Shown: piece after piece, positions 1 through 9,806 of the stretch | Layout: the number at the start of each line of letters is the position of its first letter | Position numbering within the stretch: position 1 is the first letter of the stretch | Origin: an uncultured Oleiphilaceae bacterium | Lineage (GTDB): Bacteria; Pseudomonadota; Gammaproteobacteria; Pseudomonadales; Oleiphilaceae | Assembly: GCA_913060665.1 (NCBI GenBank) | Contig: CAJXUY010000002.1 | Span: 1 to 64,000 of the forward strand | Direction: 5' to 3' | Length of the DNA stretch: 64,000 nucleotides | The notes under the pieces: generated by a model | What the model was told of the DNA's origin: nothing | Databases searched by the model: none | What the model saw: the letters and a program-made list of their open reading frames with translations, nothing else | Translations under genes and position numbers: made by a program

Positions 1-329
1 CAACCTTACTCATGAATGAAACGCTACCACAAGGTGGGGTTTAATTACCGCTTACCAACTCTCTGACGCCCAAAGACAAAGACTGTTATCAGGAGAGTCT
101 GGATCAGTCAGATCCACTACAATCATCATTAAAAGTTCTGACCCATTAATACCTACTTAAACCCTTTAAAGAGCGCCAAGACTTTTAGAAAGGCATGCAA
201 TGGTTTAACGACCGGTTAGCCGACAGAGCATGGCTAGATGGCGATGAATAAACGTTAAGTGATGAGCGATTATGAAATCTATTCGGGAAGTTATGCAAAC
301 TTTTGGTGAAGACGACAAAGAGAAATATT

Positions 330-448
330 ATGGTGGTAACTTCCGCCAGCTACACCGCGGCACACAAGTCCACTGTTTCGGCTGCTCCCTTCCGGGCCTG
401 ACCGGGTCGACAGTATATTGTTGCGTGGGAACCAACGAAAGTCACCAT
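330..448 (-). ncRNA. ffs: 4.5S / SRP RNA
   Basis: Minus strand reads ...TTGGTTCCCACGCAAC...CCCGGTCAGGCCCGGAAGGGAGCAGCCGAA...TGTGTGCCGCGGTGTAGCTGGCGG..., matching the universal SRP RNA core (GGTCAGGYCCGGAAGGRAGCAGCC) and flanking 4.5S segments. Ends close as ATGGTG/CACCAT. Ends approximate. Confidence 0.93.
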
Positions 449-543
449 AACAGGGTCAAGCGGCTAAGCACCTATCCCTAGAAGACGCGCATAATAGCAA
501 AGGTTTTTTACTATTAAAAGCGCTGATTGACGCTATTTTGCAA

Positions 544-1395
544 TCAAGCCCATTCCACACGACTTTTTGCCTTAATTAAAACCGGCAAAGTACTGACCAT
601 TTGTGAAAGTACTGACTCTATTGTGTTTTTAATATCATGGACAGGGTTAACCACCAAAACTCGAGATATTCTAGTTTCAACCTTACCTTGTTCCTCTACC
701 GTATCAACAAACTCTATGTTACTGGTAACTAGGTCTGTTACACCTGAATCTTTCAGTATTGATATCACATAACGATCCTTTGCTAAACTGCCCGTGAAGG
801 GTAATGTTACAATCATCATGGCCTTTGGCCACTTTGCTTTGCATAGAATAATTAAATTAGCGGTATCCGTAGAATCTCCATCAATAATGTAATCAGGGTC
901 TATCAGGATAAGGCCGTCATAAAAACCTTCAGGAATATGCTTAATCACCCGATCGAACGCAGAGCCGTGATCAATATCTACCTTAACGTCTGACTGAAAA
1001 GCACTACTCAACTCACTATAGTCATCTACATTTAATTCGATGAGTGACATAGAATCTTTTGCACGCAGTAATTTACGCGCAATCATTGGAGAACCTGGGT
1101 ACTTTAACAGCGGCCCCCCGCCATTGAAGCCTTTCACAATACCCACGTACTGCTCTGTTATTTCATTTTTATTAGCACTCAATAGATCCTTTACGCCAAC
1201 CGTTGATTGATTTGGTGTTATTTCTTCACTAATATCATACAACCCTGCACCTGCATGAGCATCAATAAAATGAAAACCCTTTGTATGCTGCTTTAATTGC
1301 TCTAACGCACAGGTTAAAACCAAATGTTTATGCAGGTCAAACAAACCACCCACACTAGTCCTGCAATTACCGTACAGCTGATTCATTTTTAACAA
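544..1395 (-). CDS. RlmJ-like 23S rRNA (adenine-N6)-methyltransferase family protein, divergent
   Basis: Protein has DAHAGAGLYD, YPGSPMIARKLLR, LIELNVDDYSEL and ILIDPDYII, collinear with RlmJ; the usual DPPY is DPDY and the N-terminal YRHxFHAGNxADVxKH is not preserved. Confidence 0.75.
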   Translation of the reverse strand: MLKMNQLYGNCRTSVGGLFDLHKHLVLTCALEQLKQHTKGFHFIDAHAGAGLYDISEEITPNQSTVGVKDLLSANKNEITEQYVGIVKGFNGGGPLLKYPGSPMIARKLLRAKDSMSLIELNVDDYSELSSAFQSDVKVDIDHGSAFDRVIKHIPEGFYDGLILIDPDYIIDGDSTDTANLIILCKAKWPKAMMIVTLPFTGSLAKDRYVISILKDSGVTDLVTSNIEFVDTVEEQGKVETRISRVLVVNPVHDIKNTIESVLSQMVSTLPVLIKAKSRVEWA

Positions 1396-1549
1396 TACAC
1401 CTAGTTAGTCATTATTATTTTTGGATTATTAATAGATAGCGCCTCAACGCCGCCCCCTATTAAATATAGAGCACTTACAATGGATCCGTAGATTAGATTA
1501 CAGTCTATTGATTTTAGAATACATGTAGTATAGAGTACCGCACCTTGCT

Positions 1550-1637
<88 letters not shown>

Positions 1638-1971
1638 ATTATCTTTTAAGCAATATTGCCAACGACTCATTATCAAAAGCACACCGAATGTTTCCCCAGC
1701 TTTTATTTAGTACATTCAAAACACTATACACCCAAAACCCTGAATATTTGTCCACATACTTAATACAGCCAGTTAATAGAGGCTGAATAACATTGAAGTT
1801 GTTAGAATACTTTTACCAATGCCCGAAATGATCCTGCCTGGTTGCGTGCCGTAATCCATTAAATTAATAATTACCCTACCCAGTTTACACAAAATCATAA
1901 GCAGAATTTTTTCGACACCATACCCTGACTTTTTCCTCCCTACAGTAAACCTTAACCAAACAACTAGTTTT

Positions 1972-2472
1972 CTACAAAGATAAAATCGACCGGATAAATT
2001 GATCAAACAACACTGAAACAGTTTGGATAGAACTATTCAGCCGATGATCGCCCTCTATTAGGTGAAGTGAACACTTTACATCTTTAGCAAATTTAATTGA
2101 GTGCTCCGGCGGTATTACATTATCAGACCAGCCATGAACAACGTCTAGAATAGGCGTGTTTTTCTGATAGTTCTGGCACTCATAATTCGGTATATACAGC
2201 GCAGGCGCTAAAAGAAAAACACCTTTGGCCTTAACTCGCTCAGAAACGACCTGAGAGACATACCCTCCCATACTAGAGCCTACTAGAGAAAAATCACCTT
2301 GCTCTGATTCTAGAAGCGTCAGTAGCCGCTCTACTCGCAGATCTGGGTCCATAGTATCGGTGTAGTCGATACTATCTACGACACAGCCATGCTGATTGGC
2401 AATCTCAGCGAGTGTGTTAATCTTGCTGCCCCACGGACCACTTTCTTTACCGTGTGAGAAATAAACTTTCAT
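1972..2472 (-). CDS. YqiA/YcfP-like alpha/beta hydrolase
   Basis: FSHGKESGPWGSK start, GSSMGG nucleophile elbow, late EGDHRL His motif. Confidence 0.75.
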   Translation of the reverse strand: MKVYFSHGKESGPWGSKINTLAEIANQHGCVVDSIDYTDTMDPDLRVERLLTLLESEQGDFSLVGSSMGGYVSQVVSERVKAKGVFLLAPALYIPNYECQNYQKNTPILDVVHGWSDNVIPPEHSIKFAKDVKCSLHLIEGDHRLNSSIQTVSVLFDQFIRSILSL

Positions 2473-2567
2473 CGTTTTGCCTCTATAAATGTGAGCGGTT
2501 AAACATATGCATAGAGCTCAGAAGAAGTAAGCGAAACCATTCCTTTGGCATATTACCAGATCACTCA

Positions 2568-3695
2568 TCAGCTCGAAGGAATCAAACGAATAATTTTGCC
2601 GCTATCAGTAGATAAGTAAATAAGGCCTTCTGGACTTTGCACTAGCGATCGAATACGTTCTTTCAAGCGGGTTAATAACCGCTCTTCTCCGACCGCCTCG
2701 CCAGCACTATTCAGTTTTATTTGATTAAGATGCTGTAGTTTAAGCGCCCCGGCAAACAGATCCCCTTGCCAGCTTGGAAAAGCATCTCCCGTATAAAGTA
2801 ACAAACTACCTGGCGCGATGGATGGCACATAGTATTTAACGGGTTGCTCCATGCCTTCTTTTGACGTCCCCTCGCCGACACGTAAAGGACCCCAATACTC
2901 TTTGCCATAAGAAATAATCGGCCATCCGTAGTTCTTTCCTGCGTCTATCAGGTTAAGTTCGTCGCCACCTCTTGGGCCATGTTCAATAAGCCACAGGCGT
3001 GTCTTGTTAACATCGTAACTTAAACCTTGGGGGTTTCTATGACCATAACTCCAGATTTCAGGTAGCACGTTTTTACGCCCGATAAAGGGGTTATCTTTTG
3101 GAACAGATCCATCTAAATTCAAGCGTATAACGCTGCCTGAATGAGTCGATAAGTCTTGTCCATTAGGGCGCACGCCTCGATCACCAACCGAAAAGAACAC
3201 ATGCCCATTATTATCAAATGTAATGCGACTGCCAAAGTGCCTAGTAGTGCCTGAAAAAGACGTTGTAACAAGTAGGTCATGCCAGTTATCTAAGCTAGTG
3301 CCGTTCAATTTAGCTCTAGCGAAGGCGGTTACACCGCTATCGTCTAACGGTTTACTATAGGTGAAATAAACCCAGTCTCCTTTCTTATAACCCGGTGGTA
3401 AGGCTACATCGAGTAACCCACCCTGACCTTCTGAAAAGACTGTGGGGACACCTTCAATATTACGCGTGTTCCCATCTGTTAAGTCTAATAGTTTGAGGGT
3501 ACCCTTACGCTCAGTGATGAGTATTTGATGTTCGTTTATAAACGCCATTGCCCAAGGCACGCTGAACCCACCTGCGACTAATTCCGCACGGTATTCTATA
3601 CCGTCAGAGCTACCAGTAAAGAGTATTTCACTATATGCAAAAAACGGGAGTGAAGAGATCCAAAACAAACACCCAATCGCGAATTTCCTGATCAT
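2568..3695 (-). CDS. PQQ-dependent sugar dehydrogenase family (YliI/Asd-like), secreted
   Basis: Signal peptide, VPWAMAFINEHQILITERKGTLKLL, GGLLDVALPPGY, RNPQGLSYD, EHGPRGGDELNLI, NYGWPIISYGKEY. Confidence 0.88.
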   Translation of the reverse strand: MIRKFAIGCLFWISSLPFFAYSEILFTGSSDGIEYRAELVAGGFSVPWAMAFINEHQILITERKGTLKLLDLTDGNTRNIEGVPTVFSEGQGGLLDVALPPGYKKGDWVYFTYSKPLDDSGVTAFARAKLNGTSLDNWHDLLVTTSFSGTTRHFGSRITFDNNGHVFFSVGDRGVRPNGQDLSTHSGSVIRLNLDGSVPKDNPFIGRKNVLPEIWSYGHRNPQGLSYDVNKTRLWLIEHGPRGGDELNLIDAGKNYGWPIISYGKEYWGPLRVGEGTSKEGMEQPVKYYVPSIAPGSLLLYTGDAFPSWQGDLFAGALKLQHLNQIKLNSAGEAVGEERLLTRLKERIRSLVQSPEGLIYLSTDSGKIIRLIPSS

Positions 3696-3729
3696 TTGTG
3701 CCTCCGATTTTTTAGCTCAAACTTGGCAA

Positions 3730-4140
3730 TTAGTTTAGTACTTTTTCACTGAGCCCTGTCTTCGAACTTTTCCACCCAGCATAAAACGCCAACACTATCA
3801 GCGCCTCCAACAACGCCATGCCCGCTAGCGCCGCACTAATCCCATACAGAACAATACCCATGAGTCTAAAAGTGAGCAACCCCGTAGACAAAATTGCTGA
3901 GAAATACAACGCCGCCTCAATGTAACGACGGTTCAATGAACACATGACTATCGCTGCGCCAAGTCCAACCTGCAGCCCTCCATACACTGCGAAGAATTCT
4001 GCATAACCGGTGTTTGCTGTAAAAGAAAAACCCAAAAAACCAGCTGCCAGTTCTGGTACAAAAGCACACCATCCGCCAGACAACAAGTACAACCCCCCCA
4101 CTAGCCTCAATATCATCATGTCATATTCTCTAAAAAGCAC
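3730..4140 (-). CDS. Small integral membrane protein, DUF4345-like
   Basis: Four hydrophobic segments; YAEFFAVYGGLQVGLG motif. Confidence 0.5.
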   Translation of the reverse strand: MLFREYDMMILRLVGGLYLLSGGWCAFVPELAAGFLGFSFTANTGYAEFFAVYGGLQVGLGAAIVMCSLNRRYIEAALYFSAILSTGLLTFRLMGIVLYGISAALAGMALLEALIVLAFYAGWKSSKTGLSEKVLN

Positions 4141-4358
4141 ATTAATTAATGTTGTTCAATTGCCCCCCAAAATACACTGTATATACGCCAAAAACATACC
4201 AATGGATCTTTACTTCTAATAAAAGATGATCCAAAACGCGTGTGGGTTACGTAGAACATAACTCAAGACAGAGTATTACTTAAAACCTAGTTTTACTAAA
4301 AACACAGCAATTCGTCTTTAACGATAATAACTAAACAGGTCATTCTGCAGACCAATCG

Positions 4359-6146
4359 ATGAAAGATACGAGGTTAAATGTGAGTCACTATAAAGCACCT
4401 TTAGATAATATGAATTTCTTGCTATTTGATACCCTTCAAGCAAACAAAATAGCTGAGTGTGAACGTTTCGAAGATGCCACAGAAGATCTTTTTAGAGCCA
4501 TAATGGATGAGGCTGCTAAGTTTTCTAAGCTGGTTCTACTTCCCGTTAATACACCAGGCGACAGAGAAGGCTGTCAATACGACCCCGCTACACGTTCTGT
4601 TAAGACGCCTGACGGCTTTAAAGATGCGTATCAAACCTATATGCAAGGTGGATGGAGCGGGCTTTCTGCCTCACCTGACTTTGGTGGCCAAGGGTTACCA
4701 CACCTACTGAAAATGATCGTAGATGAAATGGTGTGCTCAACTAATTTGTCATTCGGTATGTACCCAGGTCTATCTCACGGCGCTATAGATTGCCTTACCA
4801 AACATGGCAGCAAGACACTTCAGAACGCTTACTTGCCTAAGTTAATCGCAGGTGAGTGGACCGGCACAATGTGCCTCACAGAACCTCAGTGCGGAACCGA
4901 CCTTGGCCTTATTGGTACAAAGGCGAGCCCGAACGGTGACGGTTATGATATAACGGGCACTAAAATATGGATTACCGGTGGCGAGCAGGATCTCGTTGAT
5001 AACATCATTCATCTAGTATTAGCAAAACTACCCGATGCCCCGGAAGGAAGCCGTGGAATTTCACTATTTTTAGTGCCAAAGTTTCTTAAAGACGGTACAC
5101 GAAATACAGCGTTTTGTGGCGGCCTTGAACATAAAATGGGTATCAACGGATCTGCTACCTGCGTGATGAACTTTGAAGGCGCAAAAGGTTGGCTAATCGG
5201 CGAGCCTAACAAGGGCCTAAAATGCATGTTTACCATGATGAATGCCGCGAGAATAATGGTGGGTATTCAGGGGTTAGGCTTAGCTGAAACCGGTTATCAG
5301 GTATCACTCGGCTTTGCCAAAGAGAGACTACAAAGTCGTTCAATTGCGGGCGCCGAACATCCTAATGAAAAAGCAGACCCCATTATCGTTCACCCTGACG
5401 TGCGGCGCATGCTGTTGCGACAAAAAGCGATTATTGAAGGTTCAAGAGCGATGGCCTACTGGACGGGTCTGCATCTAGATTTGAGTCATGGTCATGCCGA
5501 CTCAGTTCAACGTGAGCGCTCTGACGATATCGTGCAGCTAATGACACCTATCGTTAAGTCATTCTTAACCGACGAAGGTTTCTTTTGCTGTGACCAAGCA
5601 TTGCAGTCTATGGGTGGGGCAGGATTCACTCAAGATTTGCCGGTAGAGCAATTACTAAGAGACGGAAGAATACCTCGCATATACGAGGGCACAAATGGTA
5701 TTCAAGCACTCGATTTAGTCGGCAGAAAGCTAACCATGAACAACGGAAGGCTCGCTCACACCTACCTTTCTGAAATGAACAAAATACTCGATGACGTGAG
5801 CAATGTTGGCCACCTAGCGCGTGCAAACAGCTTTATTGAAGTACTTCAAGAGGCACTGGGGGTACTCATCATAAAAACGGTGAAAGACCCGGTGGAAGCA
5901 GCTGCAGCAGCCACACCACTACTGAGAATGTTTGCCCTTACAACCCTTGCGGTACTTTGGGCTAAAATGGCAGCACAATCAGAAGCGGCAGGTACGGTTG
6001 AAAACTATAGCGAAGCATTTCTTTCAAGCAAACGTAAAACAGCGGATCATTATTTCCGTCTATTTCAACCAGAAATCGTCGCGTTAGCTGAGGAAGTTAA
6101 GTCAGGAAAAGATACCCTAATGGCCTTAACTGCAGACGAATTCTGA
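4359..6146 (+). CDS. Acyl-CoA dehydrogenase (long form with C-terminal extension)
   Basis: MCLTEPQCGTDLGLIGTKA, TGTKIWITGGEQ, KMGINGSATC, QSMGGAGFTQDLPVEQLLRDGRIPRIYEGTNGIQALDLVGRK. Confidence 0.93.
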   Translation: MKDTRLNVSHYKAPLDNMNFLLFDTLQANKIAECERFEDATEDLFRAIMDEAAKFSKLVLLPVNTPGDREGCQYDPATRSVKTPDGFKDAYQTYMQGGWSGLSASPDFGGQGLPHLLKMIVDEMVCSTNLSFGMYPGLSHGAIDCLTKHGSKTLQNAYLPKLIAGEWTGTMCLTEPQCGTDLGLIGTKASPNGDGYDITGTKIWITGGEQDLVDNIIHLVLAKLPDAPEGSRGISLFLVPKFLKDGTRNTAFCGGLEHKMGINGSATCVMNFEGAKGWLIGEPNKGLKCMFTMMNAARIMVGIQGLGLAETGYQVSLGFAKERLQSRSIAGAEHPNEKADPIIVHPDVRRMLLRQKAIIEGSRAMAYWTGLHLDLSHGHADSVQRERSDDIVQLMTPIVKSFLTDEGFFCCDQALQSMGGAGFTQDLPVEQLLRDGRIPRIYEGTNGIQALDLVGRKLTMNNGRLAHTYLSEMNKILDDVSNVGHLARANSFIEVLQEALGVLIIKTVKDPVEAAAAATPLLRMFALTTLAVLWAKMAAQSEAAGTVENYSEAFLSSKRKTADHYFRLFQPEIVALAEEVKSGKDTLMALTADEF

Positions 6147-6247
6147 GGTTAGGTAAATCGGTTTAAACGGTCGGGGAGTTTTTCCCGACCTTTACACCTA
6201 AACTGATTTGAACGAGGGACACGTACTATGAATAAGGGATACGTACT

Positions 6248-6463
6248 ATGAATAAGGTCAGTCCTAAAGCGTTACGTCAAAGCAAGTGGACAAAAGCAAA
6301 CGTGACCAATAAAGAGAAGCACTTTGTTATCACAGAGGTCGAGTTTGATGATGATCAGCGGGTGATAACGTGCGTGATTGAGGCGGTTATGAATAACAAT
6401 CAGTATTCAATCGACTGGTGTGACCTTAAGAACAAAGACGAATGGCGGATGGGGTGGCTATAA
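6248..6463 (+). CDS. TIGR02450-like Trp-rich small protein
   Basis: SPKALRQSKWTKANVTNKEKHFVITEVEFD...WRMGWL pattern. Confidence 0.75.
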   Translation: MNKVSPKALRQSKWTKANVTNKEKHFVITEVEFDDDQRVITCVIEAVMNNNQYSIDWCDLKNKDEWRMGWL

Positions 6464-6464
6464 C

Positions 6465-8072
6465 CTAAGCGACTTGTAGCCGTGCCTGCTCTTGGCTATC
6501 AAGGTATTCATCGTAGGTACCCTGAAAATCAATAACACCTTTATCTTTAATTTCAATCACTCGGGTCGCTAGCGAAGAGACAAACTCTCGGTCATGACTG
6601 ACAAATATCAACGTACCATCATACGCCTCTAGTGCTTGGTTGAGGGCTTCAATCGCTTCCATGTCTAAGTGGTTAGTAGGCTCATCCATAATCAATACAT
6701 TCGCATCGCTCATCATCAGCTTACCAAACAGCAGTCTATTCTTCTCTCCACCTGAACACACGTTCGCTTTCTTATTAGCATCATCAGCCGTGAACAGAAG
6801 ACGCCCTAACATGCCCCGAACCATTAGATCGTCAAACTTAGGCGTACGCCATTGTGACATCCAATCAAATAGGTTTAGATCACAGTCGAAATCATCGGTA
6901 CTATCTTGCGGACAGTAACCAATGGTTGCGTTTTCTGACCATTTAACCACACCACCATTGGCCTGCAGATCATTCATCAAGCAGCGTAAAAATGTCGTTT
7001 TTCCCACCCCGTTTTCGCCGATTACAGCAAGTTTGGCACCCGCATCTAATATTAGATCACCACCACTAAATAGAGTCTCACCATCAAAACCATGAGAAAG
7101 GTCTTCTAAAATCAACGCTTGGCGGTGTAATTTCTTTTCTTGTTTGAGGCTAATGGACGGCGTCAATCGGCTAGAGGCTTTAACCTCGTCAAGCTTGATT
7201 TTATCCAACTTTTTAGCGCGTGAGCTCGCCTGCTTTGCCTTAGATGCGTTTGCAGAAAAACGGTTCACAAAACCTTGTAGCTCATCAATTTCAGCACTTT
7301 TCTTTGCATTTTCGGTATGCAGTTGCTCTCGGATTAATGTTGAAGCCGCGATAAAGTCTTCATAGTTACCAGGATAAATACGCAATTCACCGTAATCTAT
7401 GTCGGCCATATGGGTGCATACAGAATTAAGGAAGTGGCGATCGTGAGAAATGATAATCATCGTACATTTACGCTGATTTAACACGGTCTCAAGCCACTGT
7501 ATCGTATGTATATCCAAGTTGTTGGTCGGCTCATCAAGCAACAGAATATCGGGGTTAGCAAACAATGCCTGTGCAAGCAGTACCCGCAACTTCCAACCTG
7601 GAGCCACTTGGCTCATTAAACCAAAATGAAGTGATTCCTCTATGCCCGCATGCAGCAGTATCTCACCGGCACGGCTTTCAGCCGTATAACCATCCATTTC
7701 TGCGAACTGACTTTCAAGCTCGGCGACCTTCATGCCGTCTTCTTCAGACATTTCAGGCATGCTATAAATGCGTTCACGCTCTTGCTTCACTTTCCATAGC
7801 GCTACATCACCCATGATGACGGCATCCACTACGCTATACTCTTCAAAAGCAAACTGATCTTGACTCAGCGTACCGACCTTCTGTCCAGCTGTGATGGACA
7901 CATTCCCAGAAGTAGGCGCTAAGGCCCCACTCAGAATTTTCATAAACGTTGACTTACCGCAACCGTTAGCTCCGATTAAGCCATAACGGTTGCCGTTACC
8001 AAATTTAGCGGAGATGTTTTCAAATAAAGGCTCAGCGCCAAATTGCATGGTGATATTTGCGGTAGAAATCAA
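6465..8072 (-). CDS. ABC-F family ATPase, YbiT-like
   Basis: Two ABC domains ([40 protein letters not shown]), no TM segments; N-terminus [21 protein letters not shown]. Confidence 0.9.
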   Translation of the reverse strand: MISTANITMQFGAEPLFENISAKFGNGNRYGLIGANGCGKSTFMKILSGALAPTSGNVSITAGQKVGTLSQDQFAFEEYSVVDAVIMGDVALWKVKQERERIYSMPEMSEEDGMKVAELESQFAEMDGYTAESRAGEILLHAGIEESLHFGLMSQVAPGWKLRVLLAQALFANPDILLLDEPTNNLDIHTIQWLETVLNQRKCTMIIISHDRHFLNSVCTHMADIDYGELRIYPGNYEDFIAASTLIREQLHTENAKKSAEIDELQGFVNRFSANASKAKQASSRAKKLDKIKLDEVKASSRLTPSISLKQEKKLHRQALILEDLSHGFDGETLFSGGDLILDAGAKLAVIGENGVGKTTFLRCLMNDLQANGGVVKWSENATIGYCPQDSTDDFDCDLNLFDWMSQWRTPKFDDLMVRGMLGRLLFTADDANKKANVCSGGEKNRLLFGKLMMSDANVLIMDEPTNHLDMEAIEALNQALEAYDGTLIFVSHDREFVSSLATRVIEIKDKGVIDFQGTYDEYLDSQEQARLQVA

Positions 8073-8315
8073 AGATGTATTCCTGAGAGCGACGAATAAG
8101 TGAGTGAGCCAAAACTACAGCGATGACACACAGGGGGGGCACTATAAATAGTTGAGGCCTAAATGTCGAGCGAGTTGTACATTATTTACACAAAGATTCC
8201 AAAACTTAGGCTGTAAATTTTAATCATGCAATATCGCTACTTGCGCCTAGTTTTGGTTTCCACCTGAAGAAGCAATTAAATCTATATGGAAACCGCTTTT
8301 AGTGTTTGCCAACGT

Positions 8316-8471
8316 TTATTGCAGCGTCCATGGCCGACCTTCACACCGGTCAAAATTAATACAACTCGGTAAACAGCCTCTACAAGGCAATGTTCTTTCG
8401 GTTTCAACAGCGTCGGTTAGAGGCTGTGGTGCGCTATCTTTGATCTGCTGTTTTTTACGGTCATTTTGCAT
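8316..8471 (-). CDS. 51-aa Cys4 microprotein (not in ORF track)
   Basis: Hand translation from ATG at 8471 to TAA at 8316: MQNDRKKQQIKDSAPQPLTDAVETERTLPCRGCLPSCINFDRCEGRPWTLQ. C-x2-C-x3-C-x5-C; same strand as and 50 bp downstream of the phr operon. Confidence 0.6.
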   Translation of the reverse strand: MQNDRKKQQIKDSAPQPLTDAVETERTLPCRGCLPSCINFDRCEGRPWTLQ

Positions 8472-8521
8472 ATTACTTATTTCCCAAACAATTGACAGTC
8501 GCTGTCGTATTAATCTCTCTA

Positions 8522-9235
8522 CTACAGATACTTATATTGAATAACAGCGACATAATTATCACTTTGAACCTTTCCATTTTTGCTCTTGGCAATATTGGTG
8601 AGCCCCTGGAAGCGCGTCAGTCGTTGCGATTCAATGTTGTAAGTTAACTCTATGGGGTCAACCAATAAGCTCAATAAGAAGTTACTGGGCTCGACTAAAT
8701 ATACGACACTGTCATTCGTTCTGCTTTTTTCTCTAACGTCAATACTGACGAGCAATGCTCGTGATATCGTCAGAAAAGCGAATGATATGTCCTTGTTCTT
8801 TAGCAAATTTTCCCAGTTTTCATAGATAAAACGATCAAAACCAGCATCCACCACCAGACCGCTTGCTTTTTCTACATCGACATTTTTAATGGTTTCAATC
8901 AATCCTGTTTTAGACGTCAGTTTTATACTCCCTACTTTGTTCTGCACGCTAATCTGCCGATCAGTTCTGTAGTCAAAAAATGTAAACGAAGGGGCAATAA
9001 GGCTTGCTTCATAGCTCACACTTTTTGAAGCAAAAACATCGCCTTTTTCATCCAGGTATTGAACGCTACTTGAGGCGTAGTTTCCTTCCTTATCAAGCGT
9101 GATAGTATGTTTTTCAAGATAAAGAAACTGTTCCGTTTCGGCATCATAAGCACGCCCTTCAAATTCAAGAATATTAGTACTATGACCAACACCTGCTAGT
9201 GACAGTAAAAAGGCAAGAGCAAGTGTTCGAATCAC
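8522..9235 (-). CDS. Hypothetical exported protein, last long gene of the phr operon
   Basis: Signal peptide MIRTLALAFLLSLAGVGHS; overlaps upstream gene by 4 bp. Confidence 0.7.
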   Translation of the reverse strand: MIRTLALAFLLSLAGVGHSTNILEFEGRAYDAETEQFLYLEKHTITLDKEGNYASSSVQYLDEKGDVFASKSVSYEASLIAPSFTFFDYRTDRQISVQNKVGSIKLTSKTGLIETIKNVDVEKASGLVVDAGFDRFIYENWENLLKNKDISFAFLTISRALLVSIDVREKSRTNDSVVYLVEPSNFLLSLLVDPIELTYNIESQRLTRFQGLTNIAKSKNGKVQSDNYVAVIQYKYL

Positions 9236-9783
9236 AATACCTCCCTCCTCACCATAAACTTGTTATGTATTCGAGGGCTGGCAACATAGATTGCAATTAA
9301 CGCGATAACAATCCACTCGGTAGAGATAAGCCCTAACGATTGGTTTGAAAAGTCTATCACCCCGATAGCGCGCCCGGTACTATATGAAATCGGCCCTGCT
9401 ATTGCGCAGCCAACCACAAACCACGGTGCTTTCTTAACCAACCAATTCAAAGAGTGATTAACCGTCATTGCAAAGCCAAACCAAAGTATACATAGCCAAA
9501 CCGGTATGCTTCTATCGGTCAACAACAGCGCGTCACCAAAACTATATATGCCAGTCACTTTAAACAATGTATCTATGGTGATTCCGGAAAAGGCGATCAC
9601 TACGGCCAGCTTCAGTTCATGTAATCTACGTGGGCTCACCCTGTAGATATGAGCCACCATGAGTAATAATGGAATCACAGCCCAGTACCAATCACTGAAG
9701 ATGGCTAAAAACCAGCAACATTGGAACAATACGGCGTTCATCACTATGTGATGTGTTTCTTTATTTTTCATTGAAGACACCAT
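9232..9783 (-). CDS. DUF2878-like membrane protein
   Basis: Multi-TM ORF between a Cfa-like gene and an exported protein gene; resembles DUF2878 proteins of ChrR-linked clusters. Confidence 0.7.
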   Translation of the reverse strand: MVSSMKNKETHHIVMNAVLFQCCWFLAIFSDWYWAVIPLLLMVAHIYRVSPRRLHELKLAVVIAFSGITIDTLFKVTGIYSFGDALLLTDRSIPVWLCILWFGFAMTVNHSLNWLVKKAPWFVVGCAIAGPISYSTGRAIGVIDFSNQSLGLISTEWIVIALIAIYVASPRIHNKFMVRREVL

Positions 9784-9806
9784 TCACTTGTTCATAGGAC
9801 AGCCAA

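Noticed and set aside
272-481. ORF track CDS of 69 aa on + strand
   Set aside because: Lies antisense across the 4.5S RNA gene; no protein-like features.
1829-1857. TGATCC-N17-TAATCC resembling an ECF promoter
   Set aside because: Wrong spacing and no plus-strand gene downstream.
8302-8544. 80-aa + strand ORF
   Set aside because: Antisense to the Cys4 microprotein and the end of the phr operon; no recognisable features.
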